Part shown: piece after piece, positions 8,761 through 20,639 of the stretch
Layout: every line of letters begins with the position of its first letter
How positions within the stretch are numbered: the first letter of the stretch is position 1
NCBI GenBank assembly: GCA_021186555.1
Contig: JAJKFL010000014.1
Location: forward strand, 43,360,700-43,424,699
DNA: 64,000 bases
Direction of reading: 5' to 3'
Source of the DNA: Reticulitermes speratus
Taxonomy: Eukaryota > Arthropoda > Insecta > Blattodea > Rhinotermitidae
Notes under the pieces: model-generated
What the model was told of the DNA's origin: nothing
Seen by the model: the letters and a program-made list of their open reading frames with translations, nothing else
The model's database searches: none
Position numbers and translations under genes: made by a program

Positions 8761-11700
8761 TCTGCGTTCTGCCCACACAGTGTATTTATGTGTTTTGTGT
8801 GGATCTAGAACAAACAGCGATTATTTCACTGTACACATTAACTGACTGGTTTGTATAACTGAGACGGAGTGTGCTTACTGCGCGGTACGGACTGTATTTA
8901 TGTGTTTTGTGTGGATCTCAGAACAAACAGCGATTATTTCACTGTACAGCATTAACTGACTGGTTTGTATAACTGAGACGGAGTGTGTTTACTGCGCGGT
9001 ACGGACTGTATATATGTGTAGTATTTGTGTGTGGATCTCAGAACAAACAGCGATTATTTCACTGTACATAACATTAACTGACTGGGTTTTTTATAACTGA
9101 GACGAGTGTGTTTACTGCGCGGTACGGACTGTATTTATGTGTTTTGTGTGGATCTCAGAACAAACAGCGATTATTTCACTGTACAAACATTAACTGACTG
9201 GTTTGTATAACTGTACGGCAGTGGTGTTTATACGCTTCATTACGTTCGACTGTATTTATGTGTTTTGTGTGGATCTCAGAACAAACAGCGATTATTTCAC
9301 TGTACAACATTAACTGACTGGTTTGTATAACTGAGACGGAGTGTGTTTACTGCGCGGTACGGACTGTATTTATGTGTTTTGTGTGGATCTCAGAACAAAC
9401 AGCGATTATTTCACTGTACAACATTAACTGACTGGTTTTTATAACTGTATGCGGAGTGGTTTTTTACTTGCGATTAACGGACTGTATTTATGTGTTTTGT
9501 GTGGATCTCGAACAAACAGCGATTATTTCACTGTACAACATTAACTGACTGGTTTTTATAACTGAGACGGAGTGTGTTTACTGCGCGGTACGGACTGTAT
9601 TTATGTGTTTTGTGTGGATCTCAGAACAAACAGCGATTATTTCACTGTACAGCATTAACTGACTGGTTTGTATAACTGAGACGGAGTGTGTTTACTGCGC
9701 GGTACGGACTGTATTTATGTGTTTTGTGTGGATCTCAGAACAAACAGCGATTATTTCACTGTACAACATTAACTGACTGGTTTGTATAACTGAGACGGAG
9801 TGTGTTTACTGCGCGGTACGGACTGTATTTATGTGTTTTGTGTGGATCTCAGAACAAACAGCGATTATTTCACTGTACAGCATTAACTGACTGGTTTGTA
9901 TAACTGAGACGGAGTGTGTTTACTGCGCGGTACGGACTGTATTTATGTGTTTTGTGTGGATCTCAGAACAAACAGCGATTATTTCACTGTACAACATTAA
10001 CTGACTGGTTTGTATAACTGAGACGGAGTGTGTTTACTGCGCGGTACGGACTGTATTTATGTGTTTTGTGTGGATCTCAGAACAAACAGCGATTATTTCA
10101 CTGTACAACATTAACTGACTGGTTTGTATAACTGAGACGGAATGTGTTTACTGCGCGGTACGGACTGTATTTATGTGTTTTGTGTGGATCTCAGAACAAA
10201 CAGCGATTATTTCACTGTACAGCATTAACTGACTGGTTTGTATAACTGAGACGGAGTGTGTTTACTGCGCGGTACGGACTGTATTTATGTGTTTTGTGTG
10301 GATCTCAGAACAAACAGCGATTATTTCACTGTACAACATTAACTGACTGGTTTGTATAACTGAGACGGAGTGTGTTTACTGCGCGGTACGGACTGTATTT
10401 ATGTGTTTTGTGTGGATCTCAGAACAAACACGATTATTTCACTGTACAGCATTAACTGACTGGTTTGTATAACTGAGACGGAGTGTGTTTACTGCGCGGT
10501 ACGGACTGTATTTATGTGTTTTGTGTGGATCTCAGAACAAACAGCGATTATTTCACTGTACAGCTTTAACTGACTGGTTTGTATACTGAGACGGAGTGTG
10601 TTTACTGCGCGGTACGGACTGTATTTATGTGTTTTGTGTGGATCTCAGAACAAACAGCGATTATTTCACTGTACAGCTTTAACTGACTGGTTTGTATACC
10701 TGAGACGGAGTGTGTTTACTGCGCGGTACGGACTGTATTTATGTGTTTTGTGTGGATCTCAGAACAAACAGCGATTATTTCACTGTACAGCATTAACTGA
10801 CTGGTTTGTATACCTGAGACGGAGTGTGTTTACTGCGCGGTACGGACTGTATTTATGTGTTTTGTGTGGATCTCAGAACAAACAGCGATTATTTCACTGT
10901 ACAGCATTAACTGACTGGTTTGTATAACTGAGACGGAGTGTGTTTACTGCGCGGTACGGACTGTATTTATGTGTTTTGTGTGGATCTCAGAACAAACAGC
11001 GATTATTTCACTGTACAACATTAACTGACTGGTTTGTATAACTGAGACGGAGTGTGTTTACTGCGCGGTACGGACTATATTTATGTGTTTTGTGTGGATC
11101 TCAGAACAAACAACGATTATTTCACTGTACAGCATTAACTGACTGGTTTGTATAACTGAGACGAGTGTGTTTACTGCGCGGTACGGACTGTATTTATGTG
11201 TTTTGTGTGGATCTCAGAACAAACAGCGATTATTTCACTGTACAACATTAACTGACTGGTTTGTATAACTGAGACGGAGTGTGTTTACTGCGCGGTACGG
11301 ACTGTATTTATGTGTTTTGTGTGGATCTCAGAACAAACAGCGATTATTTCACTGTACACATTAACTGACTGGTTTGTATAACTGAGACGGAGTGTGTTTA
11401 CTGCGCGGTACGGACTGTATTTATGTGTTTTGTGTGGATCTCAGAAACAAACAGCGATTATTTCACTGTACAGCATTAACTGACTGGTTTGTATAACTAG
11501 ACGGAGTGTGTTTATTGCGCGGTACGGACTGTATTTATGTGTTTTGTGTGGATCTCAGAACAAACAGCGATTATTTCACTGTACAGCATTAACTGACTGG
11601 TTTGTATAACTGAGACGGAGTGTGTTTACTGCGCGGTACGGACTGTATTTATGTGTTTTGTGTGGATCTCAGAACAAACAGCATTATTTGACTATACAGC

Positions 11701-12110
11701 ATTAACTGACTGGTTTGTATAACTGAGACGGAGTGTGTTTACTGCGCGGTACGGACTGTATTTATGTGTTTTGTGTGGATCTCAGAACAAACAGCGATTA
11801 TTTCACTGTACAGCATTAACTGACTGGTTTGTATAACTAGACGGAGTGTGTTTATTGCGCGGTACGGACTGTATTTATGTGTTTTGTGTGGATCTCAGAA
11901 CAAACAGCGATTATTTCACTGTACAACATTAACTGACTGGTTTGTATAACTGAGACGGAGTGTGTTTACTGCGCGGTACGGACTGTATTTATGTGTTTTG
12001 TGTGGATCTCAGAACAAACAGCGATTATTTCACTGTACAGCATTAACTGACTGGTTTGTATAACTTAGACGGAGTGTGTTTACTGCGCGGTACGGACTGA
12101 ATATTTGAGT
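8761..12110 (+). repeat. 114-bp satellite, main array, about 29 copies
   Basis: The unit (114 bp by direct count) runs GGACTGTATTTATGTGTTTT, GTGTGGATCTCAGAACAAAC, AGCGATTATTTCACTGTAC, ACATTAACTGACTGGTTTGT, ATAACTGAGACGGAGTGTG, TTTACTGCGCGGTAC. The left edge CTGCCCACACAGTGTATTTA and right edge GGTACGGACTGAATATTT match the edges of the arrays at 38267 and 62796. Copies near 9000-9480 are the most diverged. A 109-codon frame at 10598-10927 is three satellite units and not a gene. Confidence 0.98.
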
Positions 12111-13105
12111 ATAATTCAGCTAATTATAAGTCACTAAGAAGTAAATTAATTCGCTGTAAATGTGATTTATCCACATTACCGAGACTTGTGTTATGGTAGT
12201 CACGGTGCACTATGTGAATTTGAGTTTCGAAATATAATGCAAGAGCATTCAACCAAATTCCTAGCATTACAGCCGTGTATTCCTACTGGCAAGCTGAGAG
12301 ACCGAACCAGATATCACTGACAGCGAACTGGTAAAATAAAGCAGGACGGACTCCGTTGTCTGTGTTTCTCTTTTGTCGTTTCTGTTTACCTCTACTTATT
12401 TCGCTTCTGTTTCTTTATTTATGTCGTTCCTTTCTTTTTTATCTCACTTTTGTAATTTTATGATTGCTTGTTTTATTTGTTTGCCTGTTTTTCTCTTTGT
12501 GCTCTTGTTTCAGTTTCTTGTTTTTCTCATCCTCTTAGTCTCTTTCCTTTATTTTCTTACTTTTGATTTGTTTTTTTCTTTTGTTTATTTTTTATGTTTT
12601 TTTTCTATCTTCACTTATTCTCTTCAGGTCTTCCTTTTTCTGTGTATTTCTCTCGCAGTTTTTTCTCTATTTTCTATTTGTTTCTTCCGCCACTTTCCTT
12701 TAATTCCTTTCAAAGCTGTTGATCTACTTTTTTCTATTCCTGTTTATCGCATTTCTTCACAATATGTGTTTACTGCAGGCCACGTAAAGCAGTGTTCTGA
12801 TATGCGGCCGTGTCTTGCCCACTGTCTTCACAATCGACCAGGATCGTCTTAAGTTTCCATATATTTTAGCACCCCAGTTCTGAACCCCAATAAGGGGTTG
12901 TTTCAGTGCATAAGTGACCAAAGTTGTAGAGCGCCCTGCGGCGGGCTGTTAGACAGTCGGACACACCGAGCGGGCAGTTCGTGGTTCCCGCTTTCTCGGA
13001 TTCACGCCGTACCAGCAGTAGGTAACGGACAGGCCTCCGTGGCGGAGTTACCGTGTCCGCAGTAACCAGGTGGTGAGGCCCTCAAGAGAAGTGTCGCTCG
13101 CTCTT
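12110..13105. other. No gene; T-rich tract, then GC-rich unique sequence
   Basis: 12360-12700 is strongly T-rich on the plus strand and yields a 159-codon frame of almost only F, L, S and V, which I reject as low complexity. 12890-13100 is GC-richer and could be an old SINE-like piece (GTTCGTGGTTCCCGC), but I cannot place it. Confidence 0.5.
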
Positions 13106-13107
13106 TG

Positions 13108-13140
13108 ACAGTGTCGTGTCGTGTCGTGTCGTGTCGTGTT
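13108..13140 (+). repeat. GTGTC pentanucleotide microsatellite
   Basis: About six perfect GTGTC units in a row. Confidence 0.95.
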
Positions 13141-13489
13141 CTGCAGTTACGTTACAATTTGTTGTCGTCTAGCTCAACTTACCGCTTTAACAATCCTGAT
13201 TTCTGAGCGTGCGTGTTCGAAATGAATCAGTAAACTTTGTGTTCACTGTGCTTTTCCTTGTACAGAACATGATCCTAACTTGTTGTCTCATAACGCTTGC
13301 CCTGTTCAAGTTAATTACACTAGCAAATTATGAATTTTACATTTTAGACTCAATACGGAAAAATTAACATCTGGTTTACCAAATCATTACTGACATTTTG
13401 AGAGTGAAGCGTTTTAACTTTCATGACTTTGGTGTCTATAATTGGTGAGGCAATAGACAAGTGTGGACTTATGGATGAGTGAATCTCAC

Positions 13490-13690
13490 TGACCTACAAT
13501 CCCACTGGACACTACAATCCTCACTGGACACTACAATCCTCACTGGACACTACAATCCTCACTGGACACTACAATCCTCACTGGACACTAATCCCAGGCA
13601 CTACAATCCTCACTGGACACTACATCCCCACTGGACATACAATCCTCATGACTCAATCCTCACTGGACACTACAACATCAGAACTACAAT
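13490..13690 (+). repeat. 19-bp minisatellite, about 10 copies
   Basis: The unit is CTGGACACTACAATCCTCA. The left copies are clean and the right copies are shortened or scrambled (deletions near 13590 and 13630-13660). Confidence 0.93.
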
Positions 13691-14680
13691 CAATATTTGA
13701 ACCAAGAACTATATGCAAGTAAAGCATGACAGAAGAAAATGTCGACAGAGCAGTTGAGCAGTTGAGTAGTTGAGCAAGTGTTTTGATTTGTACTTGAAGT
13801 GTTAAGTTTCGGGAAAGTAGCTGTAAATGTTAATTTAAAGAAACTTATATAAATGTCTTCGGAGTAACTTCAGATAAGTGTCGTGTGTGTGCTGATGTCA
13901 ATAGAAGGCTAATGTTCTGTACATTTGCTACTGTCATTTAGGATTCTCTTGTCTTTTCCTGAAAGTATAGAAAGCTTGTAATATTTCATTCTCATAATAC
14001 TAATCTTTCAGAAAAGATTACAGAATAAATGTAGGATAGTTGAAGTTCACTGTAACTAAACACTGGAAACAAATACTTCACTCAGTAACTTCAAGGGAAG
14101 AAACGTAAAGAAACAACAACAAGAACACCAAATTTTTACCCCCATTCAATTTCCGAAAAACCTCCCAGACATTATATAAGCGTTTTCACATTTTTTAGTG
14201 TCTATATCGTGACAAAACATAAGAATTGAGGAATACGTTGAGGTTAAAAGTGGTGAGAATTGAAGGAATAATTCAATGTGAAATATTGAGTGAATTAATC
14301 TTCAGATGTGTTGTGTGCTGAATCAAGAAACGCTGATAATAGATGCGTTTAATCCGTTAATAAAAGTGACGTGCTGTGGTGATATTGGTGAGACAAGATG
14401 GGTGGTGATTATGCTCGCGAGGTGATGTGATGTTATGATGATGTGACAACAGTATGCTCCAGTCTCGCTGCTGTTGCTCCGGCCGACGGCTCCGAGTTTT
14501 CTATCTATTGGTTGTCATTTCACTTCTGCAGAGTTGTGGAAACTTCAGGTCTGTATGGCATTAGCTTTTTTGTAATAGTAGCGATAAGACAGCCTGTCTG
14601 TTACTGACGGTAATAGGGGAATATTTTGCGTCCATTAACACTTTAAAATGAAAAATTAACATCATAATATTTAAAGATTC
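13690..14680. other. No gene recognised
   Basis: AT-rich, unique-looking sequence without a convincing frame, SINE head or array. GATGTGATGTTATGATGATG near 14421-14440 is mildly repetitive. Confidence 0.5.
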
Positions 14681-15800
14681 AGTCCGTACCGCGCAGTAAA
14701 CCACTCCGTCTCAGTTATACAAACCAGTCAGTTAATGCTTGTACAGTGAAATAATCGCTGTTTGTTCTGAGATCCACACAAAACACATAAATACAGTCCG
14801 TACCGCGCAGTAAACACACTCCGTCTCAGTTATACAAACCAGTCAGTTAATGCTGTGTAGTGAAATAATCGCTGTTTGTTCTGAGATCCACACAAAACAC
14901 ATAAATACAGTCCGTACCGCGCAGTAAACACACTCCGTCTCAGTTATACAAACCAGTCAGTTAATGTTGTACAGTGAAATAATCGCTGTTTGTTCTGAGA
15001 TCCACACAAAACACATAAATACAGTCCGTACCGCGCAGTAAAACACTCCGTCTCAGTTATACAAACCAGTCAGTTAATGTTGTACAGTGAAATAATGCTG
15101 TTTGTTCTGAGATCCACACAAAACACATAAATACAGTCCGTACCGCGCAGTAAACACACTCCGTCTCAGTTAACAAACCAGTCAGTTAATGTTGTACAGT
15201 GAAATAATCGCTGGTTTGTTCTGAGATCCACACAAAACACATAAATACAGTCCGTACCGCGCAGTAAACACACTCGTCTCAGTTATACAAACCAGTCAGT
15301 TAATGCTGTATAGTGAAATAATCGCTGTTTGTTCTGAGATCCACACAAAACACATAAATACAGTCCGTATCGCGCAGTAAACACCTCCGTCTCAGTTATA
15401 CAAACCAGTCAGTTAATGTGTACAGTGAAATAATCGCTGTTTGTTCTGAGATCCACACAAAACACATAAATACAGTCCGTACCGCGCAGTAAACACACTC
15501 CGTCTCAGTTATACAAACCAGTCAGTTAATGCTGTACAGTGAAATAATCGCTGTTTGTTCTGAGATCCACACAAAACACATAAATAAGTCCGTACCGCGC
15601 AGTAAACACACTCCGTCTCAGTTATACAAACCAGTCAGTTAATGTTGTACAGTGAAATAATCGCTGTTTGTTCTGAGATCCACACAAAACACATAAATAC
15701 AGTCCGTACCGCGCAGTAAACACACTCCGTCTCAGTTATACAAACCAGTCAGTTAATGCTGTACAGTAAATAATCGCTGTTTGTTCTGAGATCCACACAG
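14680..15800 (-). repeat. 114-bp satellite, second array, inverted, about 10 copies
   Basis: Reverse complement of the 8761-12110 unit. The edge at 14664-14690 reads, on the minus strand, GGTACGGACTGAATCTTTAA, a variant of the family edge. The opposite edge near 15800 is diverged. Many single-base deletions occur. Together with 8761-12110 it forms a very large inverted repeat with about 2.6 kb between the arrays. Confidence 0.97.
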
Positions 15801-16029
15801 AGCGCTTAAATAGAATCTGCAATCAAAGTAGCAATTCTGAGTGTTCGGACTCGTGCTACATGTAATAGCCATAGAGCCTGAAAGGGTTAATGAAAAGTGT
15901 CGCTTTTATAGGAAGGAATTCGTGCAGAAATTTAACTTTGTGACTTGCAGTTATAGATATTATTTAGTTTAAAGTTAATTGTTTTAAATTTTATGTTACT
16001 GTAAATGAAGTCCCCTCATTAAAAAATTA

Positions 16030-16305
16030 ACCTTTAATGCGATATCCGGAAAAGCACAGCTTTGCTTGAAGCTTTGCCAGATTCGCCCGCTTGTCTTTCT
16101 GATGTCAGTGATATTAAGATGACGTAACTGTGAGCCATTAGTGGATTGATACTGACAGGGAAGAACCGAAGTACTAGCAGGAAAACTGCCCTGGTGCTGC
16201 GTTTTTCACCAAAATTCTCACAGAGACTGGCCCCGGAATCGAACCCGGACCTGCAAAAGTGATAAGCTGGCACTAGCCGCTTGCACCGTGGCACGGTCTG
16301 CAATA
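16030..16305 (-). mobile_element. SINE-A copy, minus strand
   Basis: Minus-strand head CACGGTGCAAGCGGCTAGTG and B-box GGTTCGATTCC (TCGAACCCGG on plus) are followed by TCGGTTCTTCCCTGTCAG and end in CTTTTCCGGATATC. It is diverged and adjoins another copy of the same family. Confidence 0.75.
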
Positions 16306-16317
16306 ACAAAATAAAAT

Positions 16318-16605
16318 GCTTTTCTTCTCACTGCCACCTGATATCCGAAAGAGCGCTGCTTTGTTTACTGGTTCCCAGTTTGCACCCGTTTTTCCGTCTC
16401 GTGACGGCAGTATTACGATAAAGATGAGTATGGAGCGCCGGTGGAATGATATTGACAGGGGAAAAACCGAAGTACTGGGAGGAAAACTTGTCACAGTGAC
16501 ACTTTGTTCACCACAAATCCCACATGGATTGGCCCAGTATCGAAGGCGCTTCTCCGCGTTGACAGGTCGGCGACTAACTGCCTGAGCCATGGCACGGCCA
16601 CCTGA
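16318..16605 (-). mobile_element. SINE-A copy, minus strand
   Basis: Minus-strand head GCCGTGCCATGGCTCAGGCA, B-box region degraded (GCCTTCGATACTGG), body TCGGTTTTTCCCCTGTCAAT, 3' part GCTCTTTCGGATATCAGG. The head matches 28527-28560. Frames of 89-116 codons here are SINE sequence. Confidence 0.82.
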
Positions 16606-16639
16606 AGCTAAGAAAAACTGCATGCAAATATTAGATCAC

Positions 16640-16757
16640 ACCTCACAGTAAACACATTGTTGCGTTACAAATCCCATTGCTTGATGCTGTTTGGGAAAGC
16701 AATCGCCGTTTGGAGAATCGTACATTATATATAAATGCAACTAACTAACTAACTAAC
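16640..16757 (-). repeat. Diverged single copy of the 114-bp monomer, then (CTAA)n
   Basis: CAGTAAACACATTGTTGCG, CAATCGCCGTTTG and ATATATAAATGCAA follow the order of the minus-strand satellite unit with many changes. A short CTAA run follows at 16740-16757. Confidence 0.6.
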
Positions 16758-16779
16758 TCCATGTAGCGCAGTCCTTCTT

Positions 16780-16905
16780 GAGAAGCTAACAGGTCGTCAG
16801 CTAGTAAAGAAATTCCCCGCATTTTATGGAACCTGAAGGTTCATTACCGCATCACAAGAGCCCGCCACCTGTCCTATCCTGAGCCATATCAATCCAGTCC
16901 ATATA
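16780..16905 (-). pseudogene. LINE-1 extreme 3' end
   Basis: The minus-strand frame includes MDWIDMAQDR, the conserved WIELAQDRDRW block of the family tail. It is followed by a gene-end-like stretch with CCTGCATTTTATGG-type sequence and GCTTCTCAAGAAGGAC at 16765-16785. Confidence 0.65.
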
Positions 16906-17040
16906 TAAATGCAATATGTATGAAAAAAAACCCAGACATTGTAATTGTTGAAATTTGTGAAATATGTATTTACCACCACACTTTAAAGGGATGCAAACAT
17001 CGCAGCATAATTTACGAAGAGATTTAACTGATAAAATCGT

Positions 17041-17150
17041 GATCAGACAAATGTACACCCTTTATTATCTGTTATTTAATACATTTTTATATTAAAAATA
17101 GTCCAACATGTTTCGAACCATGTCACAGTTCATCTTCAGGTCTCATTTAT
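17041..17150 (-). mobile_element. Single arm of a Penelope-like ribozyme element
   Basis: GACAAATGTACACCCTTTAT, TATCTGTTATTTAATACA and ATATTAAAAATAGTCC recur at 34940-35000 in an inverted element. Only one arm is present here, with a hammerhead-like motif at its inner end. Confidence 0.65.
17101..17144 (-). ncRNA. Hammerhead-ribozyme-like motif
   Basis: Minus strand: core CTGAAGA (17133-17139), stem II GAAC/GTTC with an 8-9 base loop, GAAA, ACATGT, then T at the cleavage position before GGACTA. Stem I pairing is poor here. All core bases are kept. Confidence 0.6.
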
Positions 17151-17425
17151 TTATTACACCAGCTATATATGTACGGTACTCATTAAAGTATATAAGTTAG
17201 TACATAAAATGCCGCTGTGTTGAGTTTTTGGTCACTGAAAACAAAATTAAAACATTTTTGAGCTAAGATATTTAATACAATCGACATTATTAAAATTAAT
17301 TTTATTATTATTTTATTTTAAAATTATTTTATTTAAAATTATTATTTGAAATGTTTTAATAACTGTAGTGCCTGATAGAAAACCACGAAAACCTGTTAAA
17401 ATAGCCCTTTTACAAATGTGAACCC
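17150..17425. other. No gene recognised
   Basis: Strongly AT-rich, with runs of TTTATTATTATTTTA near 17295-17345. Nothing recognised. Confidence 0.5.
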
Positions 17426-17429
17426 CAAA

Positions 17430-17625
17430 TTTTTTAGGGTTTCCGTTCAGGCCGGCCCTGGGGCCCAGCCAGCCTGCAATACGTTGGGTCCGGGTTATTC
17501 CCGGGGATAAAAGCGGCCGGTTTGTGGCTTTAACCATCCACCTCCATCTAGCACCGAGGTTAAAGAAAGTGTAATGCTGTACCTGTACCCCCACTTTGCC
17601 CTAATGGCAGTTTATAGGGTGAAGT
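17430..17625 (+). mobile_element. SINE-C, 5'-truncated
   Basis: Starts at the GGCCGGCCCTGGGGCCCAGC block and runs through GGTTAAAGAAAGTGTAATGC to GCAGTTTATAGGGTGAAG. The tRNA head is missing, as expected from incomplete reverse transcription. Confidence 0.8.
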
Positions 17626-17686
17626 TTTAAATTATCTAATGACCAACGTTCAAAATTGTCGTAGTGTTCTCTTTATCTTCTGTAAA

Positions 17687-17928
17687 ATAATACTGAGATA
17701 TGTTGCTTAAAATCTTCTGGGATGTTACCCGGCGTCATTTTTTGGTGTATGACCAAAGTTTCGGGATCACTTGTTTGTCCCATCTTCATACCCTGACGAT
17801 GGGATAAACAAATGATCCCGAAACGTTGGTCATACACCAAAAAATGACGCCGGGTAACAACCCAGAAGACTTAAACCAACATTACGACCACGACGGAAGC
17901 CTTAAAGTACATAATGCTGAGATATGTT
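17687..17928 (+). mobile_element. Inverted-arm hammerhead element 2 (Penelope-like)
   Basis: The arms TCTTCTGGGATGTTACCCGG to GTATGACC (17712-17755) and their complement (17828-17871) face each other. Direct repeats of 18 bp with one mismatch lie at 17687-17704 and 17911-17928 (ATAAT, A or G, CTGAGATATGTT). About 40 bp of tail (ACGGAAGCCTTAAAG) lies only on the right. The same tail follows the elements at 33960 and 45868. No coding potential. Confidence 0.8.
17790..17830 (+). ncRNA. Hammerhead-ribozyme-like motif in element 2
   Basis: Stem I ACC (17790-17792) pairs with GGT (17828-17830). Core CTGACGA, stem II GGGAT/ATCCC with a 9-base loop, GAAA, minimal stem III ACGT, then T at the cleavage position. 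The left arm has the same hairpin, but its core reads ATGAAGA and so is broken. Confidence 0.68.
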
Positions 17929-18175
17929 ACAATGTCTTGTAGTCGTACAAGCCCTGGGTTCAAATCCCAGTTTGTACCCCTAGGATGATTGTAAAAATTA
18001 GCATTTTTTGGCTTTCCTAAGGACATGGTGTGACCATTAACTTTCATAATGGATAAGCCGTGGCCGCTTCTACCCGATGTATTTCTGTTGTTCAGGTGTG
18101 TGCGTGTAAGTGGGTGCCATACGCAGAGATTTTGGGGGAATTTAGGGTGGAGAGCGCTGTCACAATTCAATTATG
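17929..18175 (+). mobile_element. SINE-F (tRNA-derived), single copy in window
   Basis: A tRNA-like T arm, CCTGGGTTCAAATCCCAG (17952-17969), contains B-box GGTTCAAATCC. It is followed by a body with GGATAAGCCGTGGCCGCTTC and CAGAGATTTTGGGGGAATTT. No other copy is in this window, so the SINE call rests on the head and general layout. Confidence 0.6.
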
Positions 18176-18224
18176 ACTTGAATTTAACGCATCTACTTGT
18201 AACCTCCTGATAACAGAGTAAAAA

Positions 18225-18525
18225 AGCAATCCCATTACAGGCCTTGACAGACCCTTAGGGTCCCAGGAGGTTGAGGCTCCCAGATTTTTAGACAATCAGC
18301 ACATGAAGGTGGTAAGGTTGTCAGCCCTACGCACCGGCCGCCTTTACCCCCCAGGAAAGGTTCCTGGTACTCATTTCTGTTAGAGGCTGAGTCGACCCCA
18401 GGGCCACAGTGCGACCGAAAAGATTATGTCAATGAAAAATTCCAGTGACACCATCGGGAATCGAACCCGCGACGTTCCGGTTTGTAGCGCAGTGCCTCAA
18501 CCAACTGCGCCACCGCGTGCCCCCT
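18225..18525 (-). mobile_element. SINE-B, full length, minus strand
   Basis: Minus-strand head GTGGCGCAGTTGGTTGAGGC, B-box GGTTCGATTCCC, body GGGGGGTAAAGGCGGCCGG and end CTGTAATGGGATTGC. Very close to the plus-strand copy at 2333-2619 and more complete at the 5' end. A 63-codon frame here is SINE sequence. Confidence 0.9.
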
Positions 18526-18529
18526 GATC

Positions 18530-18950
18530 TCAATGTTTGCATTCCTCACATGCTGTCATGCGGCATGTCGACAGCGGACGTCTGTCTTAAAACAGTCATT
18601 TCGTGTACTAAACCCTCTTCGATAAATACCGTATGAGCGGTCCAGTGCTGTTGACAACTGTGGTGTGGCTGTCAGTAACAACCACACCACAAGACACTAA
18701 CAACAAAACACGGCTCGGACAACACTATTTGTATAAAAACCAATTGCCAGCAATTTTTAATACACTGTATTATCATCTTTTACGCTTTTAACCCAAAGAC
18801 GTAAACAACCTACGACAGACATTTATAAGATAAGGTTGTATAAACGGTAACAGTCAGTGTTACCAACTGTTAACAGAAACTTGACATACATTGTGGTGTA
18901 TAAGTGGTGACACCAAATGGATTAGAAATGTTAAAGTGAACGTGACCTTG
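18530..18950. other. No gene; one hairpin
   Basis: Unique-looking. A 10-bp perfect stem TGTGGTGTGG with a 13-base loop lies at 18659-18691. Confidence 0.5.
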
Positions 18951-18951
18951 A

Positions 18952-18994
18952 ACCCCTGATGATGGCTCTATTGCAGCCGAAACATGTGTAGGGT
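18952..18994 (+). ncRNA. Hammerhead-ribozyme-like motif, best solo copy
   Basis: Stem I ACCC (18952-18955) pairs with GGGT (18991-18994). Core CTGATGA (18956-18962), stem II GGCT/AGCC with a 7-base loop, GAAA (18979-18982), stem III ACATGTGT, with A18990 at the cleavage position. Every core base of the hammerhead consensus is present. Confidence 0.8.
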
Positions 18995-19059
18995 TAATGG
19001 ACATGCTTAAGAAATAAAGTGAATTTGTTGTTTTAATTGTTGAATGTGGTGCTGTGTTT

Positions 19060-19285
19060 GTGCCGTCGATATAGTGGCTAGGCTACGGGCTGGAGAACCG
19101 AGAAATCGCCTTTCTGTTCCTGGCAGGCGTCCAGACTCTCTCCGGGGTTCACACAGCTTCTTACACAACGAACACTGCGGCTATTCCCCGGGGTATATCG
19201 GGGTGAAACTGATCAGTCACCTTCATCTAGTGCCGAGTTTAAGAACAGGTGGAGCTACACTTCTATTCCCCCCCCTCTCCCGGTA
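19060..19285 (+). mobile_element. SINE-C, degenerate copy
   Basis: GATATAGTGGCTAGGCTACG looks like a decayed tRNA head. The CCCCGGGGTATATCGGGGTG, CTTCATCTAGTGCCGAG and GGTGGAGCTACAC blocks follow the SINE-C order. Confidence 0.6.
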
Positions 19286-19715
19286 TGTCTTCGTATTTTG
19301 CACAGGGACAGCTTTATTTTATTGACGTGTCGTGAAGAGCTGCATGCTTGTTTCACACACCTTGTTTCTGCTTGGGTGACTAAGGCCGTTAGATACAAGA
19401 CAAACAGAGATGTCTGTGGCTGTAACCCTGTTTGTGCAGCATCGATAAAAATGCTAAAATCTGTACGGAATGTTGGTTTTATGATTCTCCTAACAAACTC
19501 GATCTTCAAACAAATTTTCGATGTTGTCGCTGTGATATCGGCAGATCGAACGAAGTGACGTCAGAAAATCCTAGGTCAACGGATGCAGTTCCTAAAGAAC
19601 CGGCATGTAGTAGGCTATCCTGCAACACAGTGTGGACAGTAAGCACTAAGTTGTAATGCCCATGTCTGCCGGGTACGTTTATCAGTCGTTAAATTAAAAC
19701 CAACTCTATGCAATG
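19285..19715. other. No gene recognised
   Basis: Mixed-composition sequence with short frames. No repeat seen. Confidence 0.5.
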
Positions 19716-19717
19716 GA

Positions 19718-20636
19718 ATTGGGTGTACTCAATCTTATACGTCTCAAACACATTGGGTGTACTCAATCTTTTACGTCTCAAACACATTGGGTGTACTCAA
19801 TCTTTTACGTCTCAAACACATTGGGTGTACTCAATCTTTTACGTCTCAAACACATTGGGTGTACTCAATCTTTTACGTCTCAAACACATTGGGTGTACTC
19901 AATCTTTTACGTCTCAAACACATTGGGTGTACTCAATCTTTTGTCTCAAACACATTGGGTGTACTCAATATTTTTACGTCTCAAACACATTGAGTGTACT
20001 CAATCTTTTGTCTCAAACACATTGGGTGTACTCAATATTTTACGTCTCAAACACATTGGGTGTACTCAATATTTTACGTCTCAAACACATTGGGTGTACT
20101 CAATCTTTTACGTCTCAAACACATTGGGTGTATCAATCATTTACGTCTCAAACACATTGGGTGTATCAATCTTTTACGTCTCAAACACATTGGGTGTAAT
20201 CAATATTTTACGTCTCAAACACATTGGGTGTACTCAATATTTTACGTCTCAAACACATTGGGTGTACTCAATCTTTTACGTCTCAAACACATTGGGTGTA
20301 CTCAATCTTTTGTCTCAAACACATTGGGTGTACTCAATCGTTTTATGTCTCCAACACATTGGGTGTACTCAATCGTTTTGTCTCAAACACATTGGGTGTA
20401 CTCAATCGTTTTATGTCTCCAACACATTGGGTGTACTCAATCGTTTTGTCTCCAACACATTGGGTGTACTCAATCGTTTTATGTCTCCAACACATTGGGT
20501 GTACTCAATCGTTTTATGTCTCCAACACATTGGGTGTACTCAATCGTTTTATGTCTCCAACACATTGGGTGTACTCAATCGTTTTATGTCTCCAACACAT
20601 TGGGTGTACTCAATCGTTTTATGTCTCCAACACATT
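19718..20636 (+). repeat. 34-bp minisatellite, about 27 copies, two subfamilies
   Basis: The unit is ACGTCTCAAACACATTGGGT then GTACTCAATCTTTT. From about 20330 rightward the copies switch to ATGTCTCCAACACATTGGGT then GTACTCAATCGTTTT. Units lacking TACG occur singly. The 34-bp period visits all three frames, giving the overlapping frames of up to 338 codons. Confidence 0.97.
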
Positions 20637-20639
20637 TCG

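Noticed and set aside
12373-12852. 159-codon hydrophobic frame that looks like a multi-pass membrane protein
   Set aside because: The sequence is a T-rich tract, so F, L, S and V dominate by composition. No conserved motif or context.
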